A stretch of DNA of 64,000 bases from Hawksworthiomyces lignivorus (Eukaryota > Ascomycota > Sordariomycetes > Ophiostomatales > Ophiostomataceae). The notes under the pieces were generated by a model that was given only the letters and a program-made list of their open reading frames with translations, did not search any database and was not told the DNA's origin. The position numbers and the translations under genes were made by a program. Positions within the stretch are counted from its first letter, which is position 1. Each line of letters begins with the position of its first letter. Location of the stretch: the NCBI GenBank assembly GCA_002917075.1, contig NTMA01000043.1:62001-126000 (forward strand). The letters are read 5' to 3'. Below, in pieces: positions 42,863 to 54,929 of the stretch.

Positions 42863-44186
42863 AGTTTGGCAGATTGAAAATTTTCAACTAAAAGAAATAA
42901 GTAATTCATTGTTTGCATTCATTTACAGTTCCCTTCTCTTAAAATTTTACTGAAGGGCCCCTTCATATTTAAAATCATACGAGATGGCCTTGGCTACCTT
43001 GCACACCATCTTCCTCTTTGTACGTAGTGTTAGCTCAAACACCTCTTGCTCGACCTAGGCCTCGATCTGGGCCGCGTGCTAGGGGTATGAGACTCAAGGT
43101 AGGGCGCCGGCAACTTTCACAACAATATGTCCTCTGAGATTGTCTTATTGCTCCAGTAGCACATGCCCACCTCCGAGATTTTACATGCAAACTGTTTAGC
43201 AGGCGTGAATAATGCTATGGTTAAGCTCTCCTTCACTCGACTTGGATTCTCCAGCTCTAACTCCATAAATAGAGGATATTCTTGTTCTGCGGCACTGAGA
43301 TTATGTAGACAGCCTTGTAGGCACCTAGAGGCCGCCTAGAATGTACGAGGTTCAGCCCCTCCTCAGGAAGAGCATGGCCCAATAAGGTCGTCTTGTAAGC
43401 GCTGGGCTGCATTTCATCGTAGGCCGGTTTGTTGGGCCACTTTCAGCGGTCTCTTAATGTTGCATGTTTTCCTTTCACCTTGTCTTTCATTTTTCTTTCT
43501 TTCTTCCTCTATTTTTAAATTTGATTATTAAATTTTTTTAAACCACTCCCCCATGTGCTAAACAATAATAGCTACGATATAAGTTATTGTCTTTTAAAGT
43601 TAAGAGTAAACTTAGTGGAGTTTTGCATTGCAGTAGGATCATTTTATCAGTGAAAATTTTGATCTTTTAAGCTGTACCGGGCATGACTTTCTTACATCGA
43701 TTCCTTAAGATGAACTGCCGCCCTTTAAGCTATGGCCTGAATTTGGACTCGATTCCGTATTTTGCTTGAGCCTAGATGAAGCATAATTTAGTCAAACAAT
43801 AGTTCGACGTACAGTAATTGAAAAAAGAATAATTGCTGCAGACTTTCAGTGTTTTGGTTAGCAAATAAAAGAGCGCTGGTAAGCACCAAGCTAAGACGCG
43901 ATGCTGCATGAATTTTCCTTTCAGTTTCAATCCTCTCTACTTGTATTTCTTTTCATCTGCCCTAAACACTGCCGTTTTTCCCACACGAAATTGCATGAGA
44001 AAGTTCTAGTGTCTCGCTAGATGAGTGTCCCAGTCGACCTACTCCGGGCTGAGAGAAGATAATGCTATCAAATCTAACAAACCGCACACTGCAGAAGTTC
44101 ATACAATTTTTCAATGCTAGTATGTGAGTTTCCAGCCGCTCTACCAACTAACACAAATGGCCCAATTTTCTCGCTTTTCCGCCGCT
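42863..44186. other. Intergenic, 1.3 kb
   Basis: No ORF of note. The 43000-43450 part has a more balanced composition than its AT-rich surroundings and might be a degraded gene or element, but I could not identify it. Confidence 0.4.
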
Positions 44187-46152
44187 TTAAAGCGTGTACA
44201 CAAATGTATACTTCATGTCACCCCGGCGGACTTCATCATTAGCATTCTCTTCTGCGATTTGCTCTGGCGTCCAGTTGGCAATAATCCTGGCACGCTTCTT
44301 ATTATGGTAGATCAAGCTGAAACGGTAACCGAGGTAGCAAAGCCACCCAAAGCTAAGGAGGCCGAGCGAGGTGTAGAATGGAAGATCGTACTTGGGTGCG
44401 TACTTGGAGAGGAAGAGTTGCTGAGGCGCGTTGGCAGTTAGATTTATTACACGTCATTCAAGAGTGGGATGTATGGTTAGTAGGGAGAGTACATACACCT
44501 GCAATGACGCCGCCCAGATTTCCATAGCCCTGCACGCCCATGACAAGAACTCGCTTTCCGGGGCTGGGCGTATTATTCATCAAACTCGCGCTGATCAGAG
44601 GTGTCTGCGAGTACGTTCCGATGTTCATGATGCAGAGACCGACGTAGCGGCCGACATTGGACTCGAGCGTGACAACGAGGATAGAGCCGACGATGACGAT
44701 ACTGACTGCCAGCAAGAGGTGATAGGTGCGGTCTTTGAAATAGTCGGACGAGTAGGCAAGAGCAATTAGGCCCACGGTCCCGATAAAGTAGATGGGCACA
44801 CTGAAGAGATTGGCACGGTAAGATGTGTAGCCGAGGTTCTGCACGATCAGGGGAAGGAAGACGTTGAAAGCTTGGTATACGACACTAGCTGTGATGTTGC
44901 CGGGAACGACGATCCCTACGAAAATTCGAGTGGTTAAAATTAGAAGAGACAAAACGTGGTAAGAAGGCCAACGGCGCAGACGTACACATCTTAAAGTCTT
45001 TGATGACTTCAATAACGTCCCTTTTGGAGATGCCGCGTCGAGCCTGGTGTTCGTCGGCGCTGTCGCGGCGCATGCGCTCACGAGCCCAATCTTTCTCTTC
45101 GTCTGTCAAGAACCAGGCTGTGCACCCCTCGCTGGGCAGCATGAAATAGTTGATCACGGCAAAAAACATGGCTGGATGGAAGAGCAGCAGGTTAGCTGAA
45201 GAAGCTGCTATTTGTCTGGGAAGGAAGACAAGAAGTTCTCACTGAGGCTGCCTTCAATTATGAAGAGATACTGCCATGAGTACAGCGGTTTGTCCTTCCA
45301 CTGCAGAATACCGTACGAAATAAGTCCAGAGAAACAACCAGCAAAGGTGAAAGAGCCCTACGAACGAGAGGCGGCGTCAGTAGGCATGTAGAAAGTGAAC
45401 AACAGGCCAAACGCATAACTCACATAGAAAAGAGCGAGCCTCCGCCCAAGCCAGAAACGAGGGTACAAGGTGCTGATGTAGAATGTGCACAAGGGGTAGA
45501 AGCCGGACTCGAAAGCGCCTACGAGGAGACGAACGGCATAAAGAGAAGCGTCTCCCCTGACAAACCCATTGGCCAGCGTCATACTGCCCCAGAAAAACAT
45601 GCAGCCGGCCAGCCAGCGCGAGACGCCAATCCATTTACCGAACCCGCCAGATATAGGTTGAAGGGGGACGACTGAGAACAGGTGTCAGAGACAAGGAGAC
45701 ACAACAAGAAAGGAAGGATATCAGAAGGACGATACAGGTAATGAAAAACAAGCTCGCTGCATTGTTGACGGCGTTCTTGGATAAGCGTGCGGTCTGCAAG
45801 AAGTCGACGGTGGCCGCGTTGCCGATATTGCCACGGTCCATACCGTCAAACAGGAACACGATAAAGAGCAGCGGGAGAATGAGCCAATCGAATTTAGCAT
45901 TTACGCGGCGGTCCTAATTTTCTGTCTCAATACATGTCGTAAACCAACGCAGAGTGGGATTTGATCGAGAGAAGTTCAACAAACAAGACGTACAATTTTC
46001 CGCTCTTCCTCGGTCATGACCAGACCGCCAACAGGAATATAAGCAGCATCCTCCTGGCTTATGGGCTTGACTCCGGTCTCGATACGGTCAAGTGCTTCGA
46101 CCTGGTCGGCAGTTGCCTCTGCGGGCAGCATATCTGCTTCGGTCTTCGCCAT
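44187..46152 (-). CDS. MFS permease, anion:cation symporter (Dal5-like) family
   Basis: Seven exons (46152-45994, 45913-45736, 45671-45424, 45357-45243, 45171-44986, 44915-44497, 44420-44187) join with consistent phases to 512 aa. The signature of this family, LFDGMDRGNIGNA, lies after the first helix, followed by GESGFYP-like AFESGFYPLCTFYIS at helix 4. The loop WFLTDEEKDWARERM lies between the two halves, and YAPKYDLPFYTSLGLL near helix 11-12. Twelve hydrophobic segments are expected. Relatives carry allantoate, nicotinate, vitamins or carboxylates into the cell. The C-terminal end ANDEVRRGDMKYTFVYTL is typical. It may supply the aldolase and cyclase genes to its right, but that is inference. 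Confidence 0.92.
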
Positions 46153-48084
46153 ATTTTTGGGGGGGATTTTGTCTGACCAATATAAGAGACAAGGGTTAAA
46201 GAAAGAGTAAATAAAGAGCAATAGCTACAGGCCCGACAAAACGAGTATGAAAATTTTGACTGGATGAGGGACATGCAGGAGCAGGAAGCTGGCATATATA
46301 ATTGCTAAGCTACTTAAGCTGGTCTCATTTCTCCGCATCTCGGTAGGTTCTACACAGAGAGTGGACTGACCAGGAACAAGGACAATACAACGTCTTCAGG
46401 GAAGGAAGACTCTGGCTTACGAGCGGTATGACTCCTGTAAGCATGGGTGCTCATACAACCTACCCCACGGAAAAACGTGCGTCTGCACCCCGGCCGGACT
46501 CACTTTAGACTGGGCGTGCCGTGTGCCGGCATGCTTGCTAAACATGGCTCTAAAGGAGAATACGCTACAGCATATTGGCGGAAAATTCAAGAACCATGCC
46601 AAGGTTTGCCTCGTTTATGCTTATATCACAGATTAGAGTACGCTAGCATAGAGCTGGTCTACACTATGCCTCTGTATGGCTCACTGTTTACTTTCTTATA
46701 AGGGGAAAAAATGACCAGGAAAATACCAAAAGCCGATAATGCGATCGGTGTAAAGTCACTAAAAGCGATTTCTCTTAAAGTCACATCCACTAACAAGACG
46801 CGTATCCGCATTTCATATATTCACGGTTGCCTCCTTACCGACCCCATTTTTCGTACACGTACAGAAAATTGTGTGCTAGACTGGAGTCGCAGGACCGTAT
46901 CCTTGATGAGCAGCAGAAGGAGAACAGTAGTCTATTTTAATACATATTCCTCTTCTCATACTTTGTACGTATACAAAGCATATCATTTTCCTGGAGATAA
47001 ATCTGGTTAGTACAAAAGTGGAGATGCGGCTGCTCAGTGCACCGTAATGCATGGGGACGGAATCACAATCCCATGATTGCATGCGGGAATATACCGTAGC
47101 GTCGGGATTTTGCCGTATGTGCTGATAGGGCTAATAAATGTTGGAGAAGCACTGGAACCGACCATATGACTTTGCAGCTCCCAACTCTGTAAACTTGTTG
47201 GCATGTACTACCCTTGCATTGGGGTACATGTCCTGACCGATCGCTGAGACCGCAGCAAGAGCCATACGGAGGTCGCCTTACCTATCCCAGGCTAGCGACC
47301 TCCGTGATCGCTGTTTTTCGGAAAGCCGTGTCGTGTCCGTGCCCTTTATTCAAGCTAAAGCCAAACTTCAAGGATATCGTATTGTAGTTCGGGGAGGCAT
47401 CACCGGAAACCCGACTCCACATGAAAGAGTGACCTGGGGATAGCGTGTGGGGGAGATGCGGAGGATAAGAAAGCTACTCCGCTAATAGTACTCCGTATTT
47501 CGGTCGTATCTCCCGTGGTAGGCTAAGGCAATAGCGTGGAGCTATACCTCACCTACGCACTGAGCTACAACCACAACCCACGAAGAGCAGCATAGCGAGA
47601 TTTATCGGTTGGCCTTTTGTCCTATTTTCTATCTTCCCCATCTTTCTTTAGCTCTGTTCTCTTTCGACCTCATGTGCATCCGGCACGGGATCGGGAATCC
47701 TCCGTTCGACTGTAGAGCTAGTAGAATTACAAATAATGACTTTTGGGGGAAAATGCTAGTGACTGTAACATCGTAATCTCAGGTTGGAAAGTTTTTTTTT
47801 TTGTCTTCTCTTGCTAAACCTCTCGCTTGACGTGTGCTATTAGGAGGCCATTAACTAGTGATGTCATGTTTCGGCTCGTTTGACCGATGTGGATTAGCAT
47901 AGTTTAAGATACGTGACCCGTGGGACTCTTTTTCGAGATAATCCACCGTATAAGATCATGCTTCTTCGCTTGTAGAGATCATAGACGCATGTTCTCTTTC
48001 CCCACTATTTTGACAACAGAATCTCTTTGCTTCTTGGTCTTCCCCCTTCTCTTTGATTTCGCTTCTCAGACTCTCGTATTCACC
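46153..48084. other. Intergenic, 1.9 kb
   Basis: No gene recognised between the divergent MFS and aldolase genes. ORFs 46711-47010 and 46417-46602 have no domain. The last ~300 bases include a T tract and a pyrimidine-rich leader before the aldolase. Confidence 0.5.
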
Positions 48085-49281
48085 ATGGTCAGCCCTGCTG
48101 AAATTGCTGCCACCAGGGCACCCGCCTACCCCAACACCTTCAAAGCTGCTCTCAATGAGGGCAAGCTGGTGGCTTCGGTGATGCCTCGCGCTGTCACTAG
48201 CCATCTTGTGGGACAGATCGCTGCCAATGCCGGGTTTGAAGCCGTGCTTGTCGACATGGAGCACTCTGTGGTTGGACTCGAGACGGCATCTGGTATTTTC
48301 GCATCAGCAATGAGCGCTGGGTGCGTCCAAGACTTTTCAAGCTTTTATTTCCTTGTTGGCCATCGTCCCTGACAATTTTTCAGAATCACTCCCCTTGTTC
48401 GAGTGCCGGCCAACACGTCAGAGTGGATTTCGAGGTCTCTTGACGGTGGCGCCATGGGTGTCGTCGTAAGTGGCGTTCCGGCGCCTCTGCCATGGCTCAT
48501 ATGCTTTGCTAACTTACGCGTAATGAAAGATCCCTCATGTTAACTCGGCAGACGAAGCAAGACAGGCGGTAAAATATGCTAAATTCAGTCCTCTCGGTGA
48601 ACGATCTATATCTGGAAGCATGCCCCAATTCCGCTTACGCAACGTCCCGAGTGTGGCGAGCTCCTACGTGGCCAACGAGATGACCTTGGTCATATGTATG
48701 ATTGAGACCGCACGGGCGGTTGATGTGGTCGAGTCCGTTTTACCTCTGAACGCTTTCTTTTGATGGAATAGGAGACTGATAATGCTTTTCTGTAGCGAGA
48801 TTCTAGCTGTTGAAGGCGTGGATATGCTTCATATCGGAACTCACGACCTTGCAGATGAGTATGTCTATTTTTTCTCACTTATCTCATACATTAATTCGTC
48901 CGTCTCGTGGCTACTTATATTGTCTTGCTAATCACAACCTGTCTCAAATAGCCTTGGCATCACCGGAGATCTTGGAAATGAGAAAATATTTGAAATGTAC
49001 GCTCGCGTTTCAGACGCCGCTGCACGGGCCTCTGTGAATGGCCGCAGAGTGTTCATCGGCATGGGTGGATTACAAGGCCGGCCAGACATCATCTCGAGGC
49101 TCGTAAACGATGACAAGAATAAGCTCATTCGGTAAGCACAGGTTTTCAATTCCATCCCTGCCACACCAAGACGCTAAATTCTCTGACTCTTATCGACAGC
49201 TATGTTTCTACGCAAGACTTCCCTGTCTACACCGAAGCGATGGAAAAGTGCGCAAGAGCAATGACTAGTCTTCTGAAATAA
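48085..49281 (+). CDS. HpcH/HpaI-family class II aldolase
   Basis: Six exons (48085-48320, 48384-48465, 48530-48732, 48796-48858, 48952-49131, 49200-49281) give 281 aa. One donor is GTCCGT, unusual but GT. Family landmarks are in order: AVLVDMEHS (start of the active site), ITPLVRVPAN with the catalytic Arg, GVVIPHVNSADEAR, the metal-binding Glu in ICMIETARAVD, and the metal-binding Asp region in VDMLHIGTHDLADDLG. The family makes or breaks pyruvate-type carbon-carbon bonds (2-keto-3-deoxy acid aldolases; macrophomate synthase is a fungal member). The substrate is not deducible. It sits between the MFS gene and the cyclase gene. Confidence 0.9.
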
Positions 49282-50069
49282 GATGAAAAGACTAAAGGAT
49301 ACGAAAATGGAGGAAATTGGGTTACGCTTGGTTAGCATATATAAGTCTAGAGTACAATATAGTGTGCGTATCCACCTTGAGGAATTTAACTACTCTCTTC
49401 AGTCTGTGAAAGTAGCTCAAATACTATCCTGGACGCACAAATCTTGAACAAATTACTTCATACTTTTTCTGTTTATTTGCATCCGTCCTCCAAGCGCTGT
49501 TCAGACATGAACAAGCTGCCTAACTCAAGGGACTATTAATCGGGCCTATTCATCGATTGATTATCTTCTATATCCTCTATTCTGGATAAGGGCATGGTGG
49601 ATGTTAGTCGCACTTTTGCAGTCGAAGCGCTTGCAAAGTACAGCAGGAAGTGATCACGAAGTGCCTATCAAATATGTAGTTACACTAAGCCACGACTAGT
49701 AGAGCTAGACTCGCGCCACCTGAGCGGCAACCGCCGACCACGGAGAGGTATCGGGATTTTCCCGATAGCTGCTTCAAGGGTGTTGGATCAATTCAGGAAG
49801 TGCACACACTCTCGCGATCCCGCTTCAATATAATCACTGCGGGGATGTGGACGACGGTACGAAATACGGAAGCGGGGAAAAGTTTATTTTTTTTGCGGAG
49901 GCGATCCTCGTCACTAGGAACTCACCAAGGCCAGCCGGCACAGATAGAGGCCAACATCTAAAGTTAATGCGAAAAGGAATCACCCAAGCATACATAAACG
50001 GAAAGTTCTTGTTGAACCCGCCAATGTATTTTGCTAGATAGCTTTGGCAGACAACTCTATTGAACTACA
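49282..50069. other. Intergenic / cyclase-gene promoter
   Basis: Holds the aldolase 3' flank and the upstream region of the cyclase gene, including the perfect palindrome at 49749-49767. The ORF 49847-50041 is not convincing. Confidence 0.5.
49749..49767. promoter_or_regulatory. Palindromic CGG-N7-CCG site
   Basis: Sequence TATCGGGATTTTCCCGATA is an inverted repeat with 8-base arms and a 3-base centre. CGG...CCG half-sites are the usual target form of Zn2Cys6 fungal regulators. It lies about 300 bases upstream of the cyclase start. Binding is inference. Confidence 0.4.
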
Positions 50070-51391
50070 ATGGCCCCTTCAACTTCTACCTCTACATATC
50101 CGTCGTTTGAGGATTTGCCACTCCGTAAAGATGGGCCACCATACAATGCCTGGGGTCTGTACGGCCCCGATGATGAGCTCGGCCGCCTGAATCTCATTAC
50201 CCCAGAGGCAGTGCGGCGCGGTCTGAAGGCAGCCGAGCATGGAATTGTCATCAATCTTAAGTGAGCCTTCTCGTGCGCATCTATTCGAACCTCGGAAGAT
50301 GGACGAGATATTCACTGTCTGATCACTGACTGGCCTTTGTAGCCTTCCTCTAGACATACAGACGTCTTTTGGCAACCGTATCGGTCTCACTCGTAAACTG
50401 TAAGCAAAAATTAAGAAGGGGAGGCAGGCGAAGACTGTTTGTATAAAACTAGGTGCTAACATATATATCAAGGGTCTTGCCACAAAAAGGAACACAGCAG
50501 CACCTGGACGATGAGCTGTCCTTCAACACGCAGTGCTCAACTCAGTGGGATGGCTTCAAGCATTTTTCTTACAAGAATTGGCCCAACCAAGGAGATCTGG
50601 TGTAAGCAATCTGACGCTTTATATTCTCTATGATCTTAATAAATGCTAATTGGCGTAGCTTCTACAATGGTCAGACATACGAGGGTGCATCGGATCCGAA
50701 CGAGGCACGAAATGGAATCCACAGTATGTTGCTCTGTTCTGCGCTGCTTCTTCACTATTGTTGTCCACGTGTATCTTTCTGACTAGTTAGACTTTGCCGA
50801 CCATCCCATAACGTCTCGTGCCCATCTCCTCGACTTACCGCGATATTTGGCCAAGAACAACCTTCCGCCGCTGGTACAGCTCGACAATGCCACGCCTATT
50901 GATGCTGAGCTGCTCGAAGCTTGCGCTCAGTTCGAAGGTATCACTTTTGAGCGGGGTGATATCTGCGTTCTAAAAATTGGCCACGTCGACGCCTTCTTTA
51001 CCCTCAAGGATCGCGAGGCGCGGATGAACGTCACAAAATACTGCGGCGTGCGCAAGGCCATCGACGTCGCCAAGTGGCATTGGGATAAGGGCATCGCAGC
51101 GGTAGTCACGGACGGGTAAGCCTCTCTCTCGGTGAATAAGCAAACAAATACATAAAATAGTGACATGCAAATAGTGTCGCATACGAGTCGTCGCGCGAGC
51201 CCGAAAATCCCATCTATCTACATGAGATATTCCTGGCTGGCTGGGGACTTCCAATTGGCGAATGGTTCGACCTAAGGAAGCTGTCGGAGGAGTGTGAGCG
51301 GCTAAACAAGTGGACGTTTCTGTTTACGAGCATGCCGCTCAACGTGACTGGTGGCATAGCAAGCCCGCCCAACGCACAAGCCATATTGTAA
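50070..51391 (+). CDS. Metal-dependent cyclase/hydrolase (PF04199 family)
   Basis: Six exons (50070-50260, 50343-50399, 50473-50601, 50659-50723, 50791-51115, 51175-51391) give 327 aa. N-terminal YNAWGLYGPDDELGRLNLITPEAVRRGL is the standard start of fungal members. The metal-site block QCSTQWDGFKHFSY has the Asp and His of the HxGTHxDxxxH-like motif, in the variant form seen in fungi. EGITFERGDICVLKIGH and WHWDKGIAAVVTDG, then EIFLAGWGLPIGEWFDL and SMPLNVTGGIASPPNAQAIL at the end, are also typical. Bacterial relatives include kynurenine formamidase and isatin hydrolase. The fungal substrate is unknown. It may work with the neighbouring aldolase and permease. Confidence 0.9.
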
Positions 51392-51689
51392 TAAGATCAC
51401 CATGTTGCGGCTTGAAGCTGCAAGTTCGGAAAGCTTATTCCGAACATCAGCTTCTAGATTAGTGGTGCTTAATTATAATTTTTGTTTCATTTCAGGGTGA
51501 AGACGAAGCCATGAAATTCCTTATGAAGAGGGGAGACGCAAATCTGAATCACTCCCTAGAACCGCAAGAGCAGGCTACTGACAGTTATTCGGCTGCTAAA
51601 GCAAAGCGCGAAGACCGCTTTCAGAATTAAAAGATAGAACACATACAACAGCAGAACAAAAATTGCTCAAAAAGAGAGACTCTGCGATC
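51392..51689. other. Convergent 3' spacer
   Basis: Just under 300 bases between convergent genes; nothing recognised. Confidence 0.5.
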
Positions 51690-53209
51690 TTAGCTCTGCA
51701 GCGGCTTCTGTGCCCACACAGCCTTGGACCGGTAGTATGCGTGAATTTTCTTGCTCCGCATTTCCCTCCGGAGCTGCATGGCGTACATGGTGATCTCCTC
51801 CTTTGACCAGCCCAGACCTGATGCCATGTATCCAACGATTCCCTCGATGTCGCTCTCGAGGGCGGTTCGCGCAAACTGGCCGACGCTGCGCAGCTTGGGG
51901 TCGGCGGGCCACTCGGAATACGGAATCTTGACTTCTTTCTCTTGGATGTTGACAAAGCCGGCCGCTTCCATGCCATTGAGCTGGAGCCGGTCAGCAACGA
52001 TGGAGAACGAGGCGTTCAGGCCTAGCTTTTCTGCGCCATGGCGAAAGACGTAGCCATACTGCTCCGTGGCGCTCCCCGTGGCGATGGTGTCGTCGTCGGA
52101 AGAGAACCAGCCGTCGCATTCGAGAGACTCGACCCAGCCGCCCGGCTTCAGGACGCGGAAGGCCTGGCGGAAGAAGTCGTCCCAGTCCGAGATGGAGCCG
52201 ATCAGCCATCGTGCGTACACAAAGTCGACCGAATTTTCCTCAAACAGCCACGGCTCTTTAAGATCGTCGATAATGCTGCCAGAAAGAAGAGGTCAGAGGC
52301 GTGCAATGTTGAGCTGAATCAGGACATGCTTTAGAAGAATCCTTACAATCGCACGTTAGGCGGGACCCATGCCGGCTGAATGGGCGAGAGATCGGTGCCG
52401 GTCACCTGGGTTTCCGGCCGCTCGTCGCCAAAATCGCTGAGTTGTTAGACAGGCGCAAGAAAACAGACGGGTACACGACGCAACAAACACACTTACATTG
52501 CCCATATCCCCGTCCCGGTTCCAATGTCGACTGCTTTCTAGAGGAAGATTAGCTTTGCTGCAGTTTTGCGCTGTTGTTCTTTTTGTTTTGATAGAGCATA
52601 CATCGATCTTCTCAGGTAAAGGAGACATGTACAGCTTGCCATCGTAGGCAAGCGTCAAGGCGTGGTGCCTAGAAAGCGTGTTAGCAAGCGTGTAGAGGGC
52701 ACGCACAGCATCGCAACCGGTGTGAGATGTACTGGATGTCGAGACACTCGATCCCTTGGTCGTCGTTCGGCCCCCTGGAGCAGACATGTCAGTTGCGCCT
52801 CACAATATGACGAGCTCAGGAGCGTAGCGTGAAAGCCGCTTCCTACCAGTATGAGGTACTTCCACGTTCACTGTGGTATGTCCGGCCGTTCACAGTCCGA
52901 TACTGAAGGATCATCGAGGCAAGCGAGGCTGTGGAGCTGCCTGCATCGTCGCCTAGCGCCGAATCGTTGTCATCGTCCTTGAATGAGCAGTGAGTCGACT
53001 AGTCTATCTATTGCAGACATATTTTGGTACCGTACCTCTGGTAGATGCTCTTCGTTCCAGTGCTGGCCTGGCAAGAGAGCACCATCATTCTCTTCGGGAC
53101 TGCCTGGGGCGCCAGGACTTCTCGGGGAAGCAGCTTTCGGGGACGCAGTTTTAGGGGACGCAGTTTTCGGCGATGCGTCTTTCGGAGACGCGGTGGGTAG
53201 CGAAGCCAT
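51690..53209 (-). CDS. LaeA/UMTA-like SAM-dependent methyltransferase with SPKTA repeats
   Basis: Seven exons (53209-53036, 52977-52847, 52774-52718, 52668-52602, 52537-52497, 52436-52347, 52275-51690) give 381 aa with all phases matching. Exon 5 is 41 bases. The N-terminus has four or five near-identical SPK(D/T/A)A units, then a Gly/Pro-rich linker. The family blocks are [37 protein letters not shown], motif [19 protein letters not shown] (about 145-162), [31 protein letters not shown] and [16 protein letters not shown]. It is the second such methyltransferase in this window and belongs to a different sub-branch from the one at 32.7 kb, judging by the sequence blocks. The substrate is unknown. 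Confidence 0.9.
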
Positions 53210-54900
53210 GTTTTCTTGGCAGGGGAGGTGAGAGCGAGTGAAGGCGAGGCCAAAGCCGTGGTAGGGAGACTGTCTCTGACAAGAGGCAGCTGACAGCCGT
53301 AGAACGGGAGACGCTGCGACTTATACGCTCACATTCTGCAACGAGAACCTAATCTCCAGCAGGCCACGCAAGTGACTCTAAGCGAGTTTGGTGAGTACTG
53401 CACCCTGGAAGGGCTCGATTAGGGATTGAGACTCCCCCCTCTCTTGCGTCTCATTGTCGCACCGACACGGAAGGTTGCAATAATATGACGAGTAAAAAAA
53501 AAAAACGAGCACCTTTAAACGAGACAATTATCAGATGGTGCAGTCCAGCTAGCAGCATTGACCTTTACTAGAGGGAGAGTGGTCTGCTGCTAGACCATAA
53601 TTACAGGGGTCAATGCAAGCTTTTCAAAGGAATGAGGACCCATAGTGATACACCCAATCGCGGGTTTCCCGGTTTGTAAAATTAGGGACCACGGCCAGAC
53701 TACACGTATGACTTGAAGCTGTCGGCTGAGCAGGCCAGACTAGCGTCAACGGATGTGGTTCATTATTGCAGAAGTTCATCTCTCCTCAGCCAAGGGGACA
53801 CTAGACACGGACAATTACGCAAATAGGCAAACGCGGCAACATGCTTTCACACACCACCTGAGGCGGGTTCTTATGCTTATTTAGGATACCCGCCGTTTAC
53901 GGAGAGCATCAAAGGATATGTGGTCAAGGCAATCAGCTCGGCTGGATATCTGCCCATGAGAGCGAAGCACATGTCCCGTGTAGCTGGACGCCTTTGCTGA
54001 GTCTTGCGTACCAGCTCTGTCCCAAGTGTCCAAGCTTAGGGCACGAGTAGATGAAAATACAGAAGCAAAACTTTGTGAACCCCCACAACCGCACGCCCGA
54101 CGCTGGCCTTTTTGACCACCAATGCAACCCATAATTTCCCGTTTCCTTCGCCGCGGTGCGCCAAATACGCGAATGGCTTGGCGTCGGCTAGGTGGAACCC
54201 CTTTCCCTTCACAACCTGGAACAGAGTGCAGCAGGACACGAGCAGCATCAAGCAACATTAAGCAACTTCAATCAGAATGGAATGCTGCGGGGACGTCGCC
54301 TCAACCACATCATATTCTGCGACTAAACGCTCTAGCTAGCATAACTTGTACCCTTTTTTTTCGCGTGTGCTAGAGCTTCTAGGTGGCAGAGATAGTTTCG
54401 GCTCTTGCCGTGGACGCTACAGCCTAACCTGGTAAAGAGGTGCGCAGGTTCTCGTGCTAGCGCTAACGTCTGCAGCGCCAGCGCTCGTCTCTTTCAAGTA
54501 GCTCGTATCACATCCCCTCGAAGCCAAGAATACGTACGACGCATGACCTTCTCTCAGACCACATCAATTCTCGGATACAACGATACCACTTAAAGGGGCA
54601 TGTGGTTAATGCGATTGTGCGTTTTCTTCATTTTGTCTGGTTAGGCAAAGTCGGGGGATGTTAGGCCCCCCAATCAAGTTTCTTGCCCTTGGAAAAATGC
54701 CTCGAGCATATTATTAGCAATCCCGTCGCATTACAACTCCGTATCTATGTGAGAATGAGTGTTCTCGCTTAGTTTTTTTCTAAGTATAACTTTGTCCCGA
54801 TATACGCGCGCAACCCTGTTCTATGCTCTGAGATTTACTCAGCAATGGCCAGCTTAACATGGCATCTATTTGCCGCCGTCCTCTTGCTCGGAAAGAGAAG
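53210..54900. other. Intergenic, 1.7 kb
   Basis: No gene recognised. ORFs around 53881-54258 and 54122-54373 overlap on opposite strands and have no domain. The right end may hold the lost N-terminus of the HET pseudogene. Confidence 0.45.
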
Positions 54901-54929
54901 GAGATACGTATTTTAACGGTATAAGGGTC

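Noticed and set aside
43000..43450. Possible degraded transposon
   Set aside because: Composition differs from the flanks but no terminal repeats, transposase or polymerase motif could be read.
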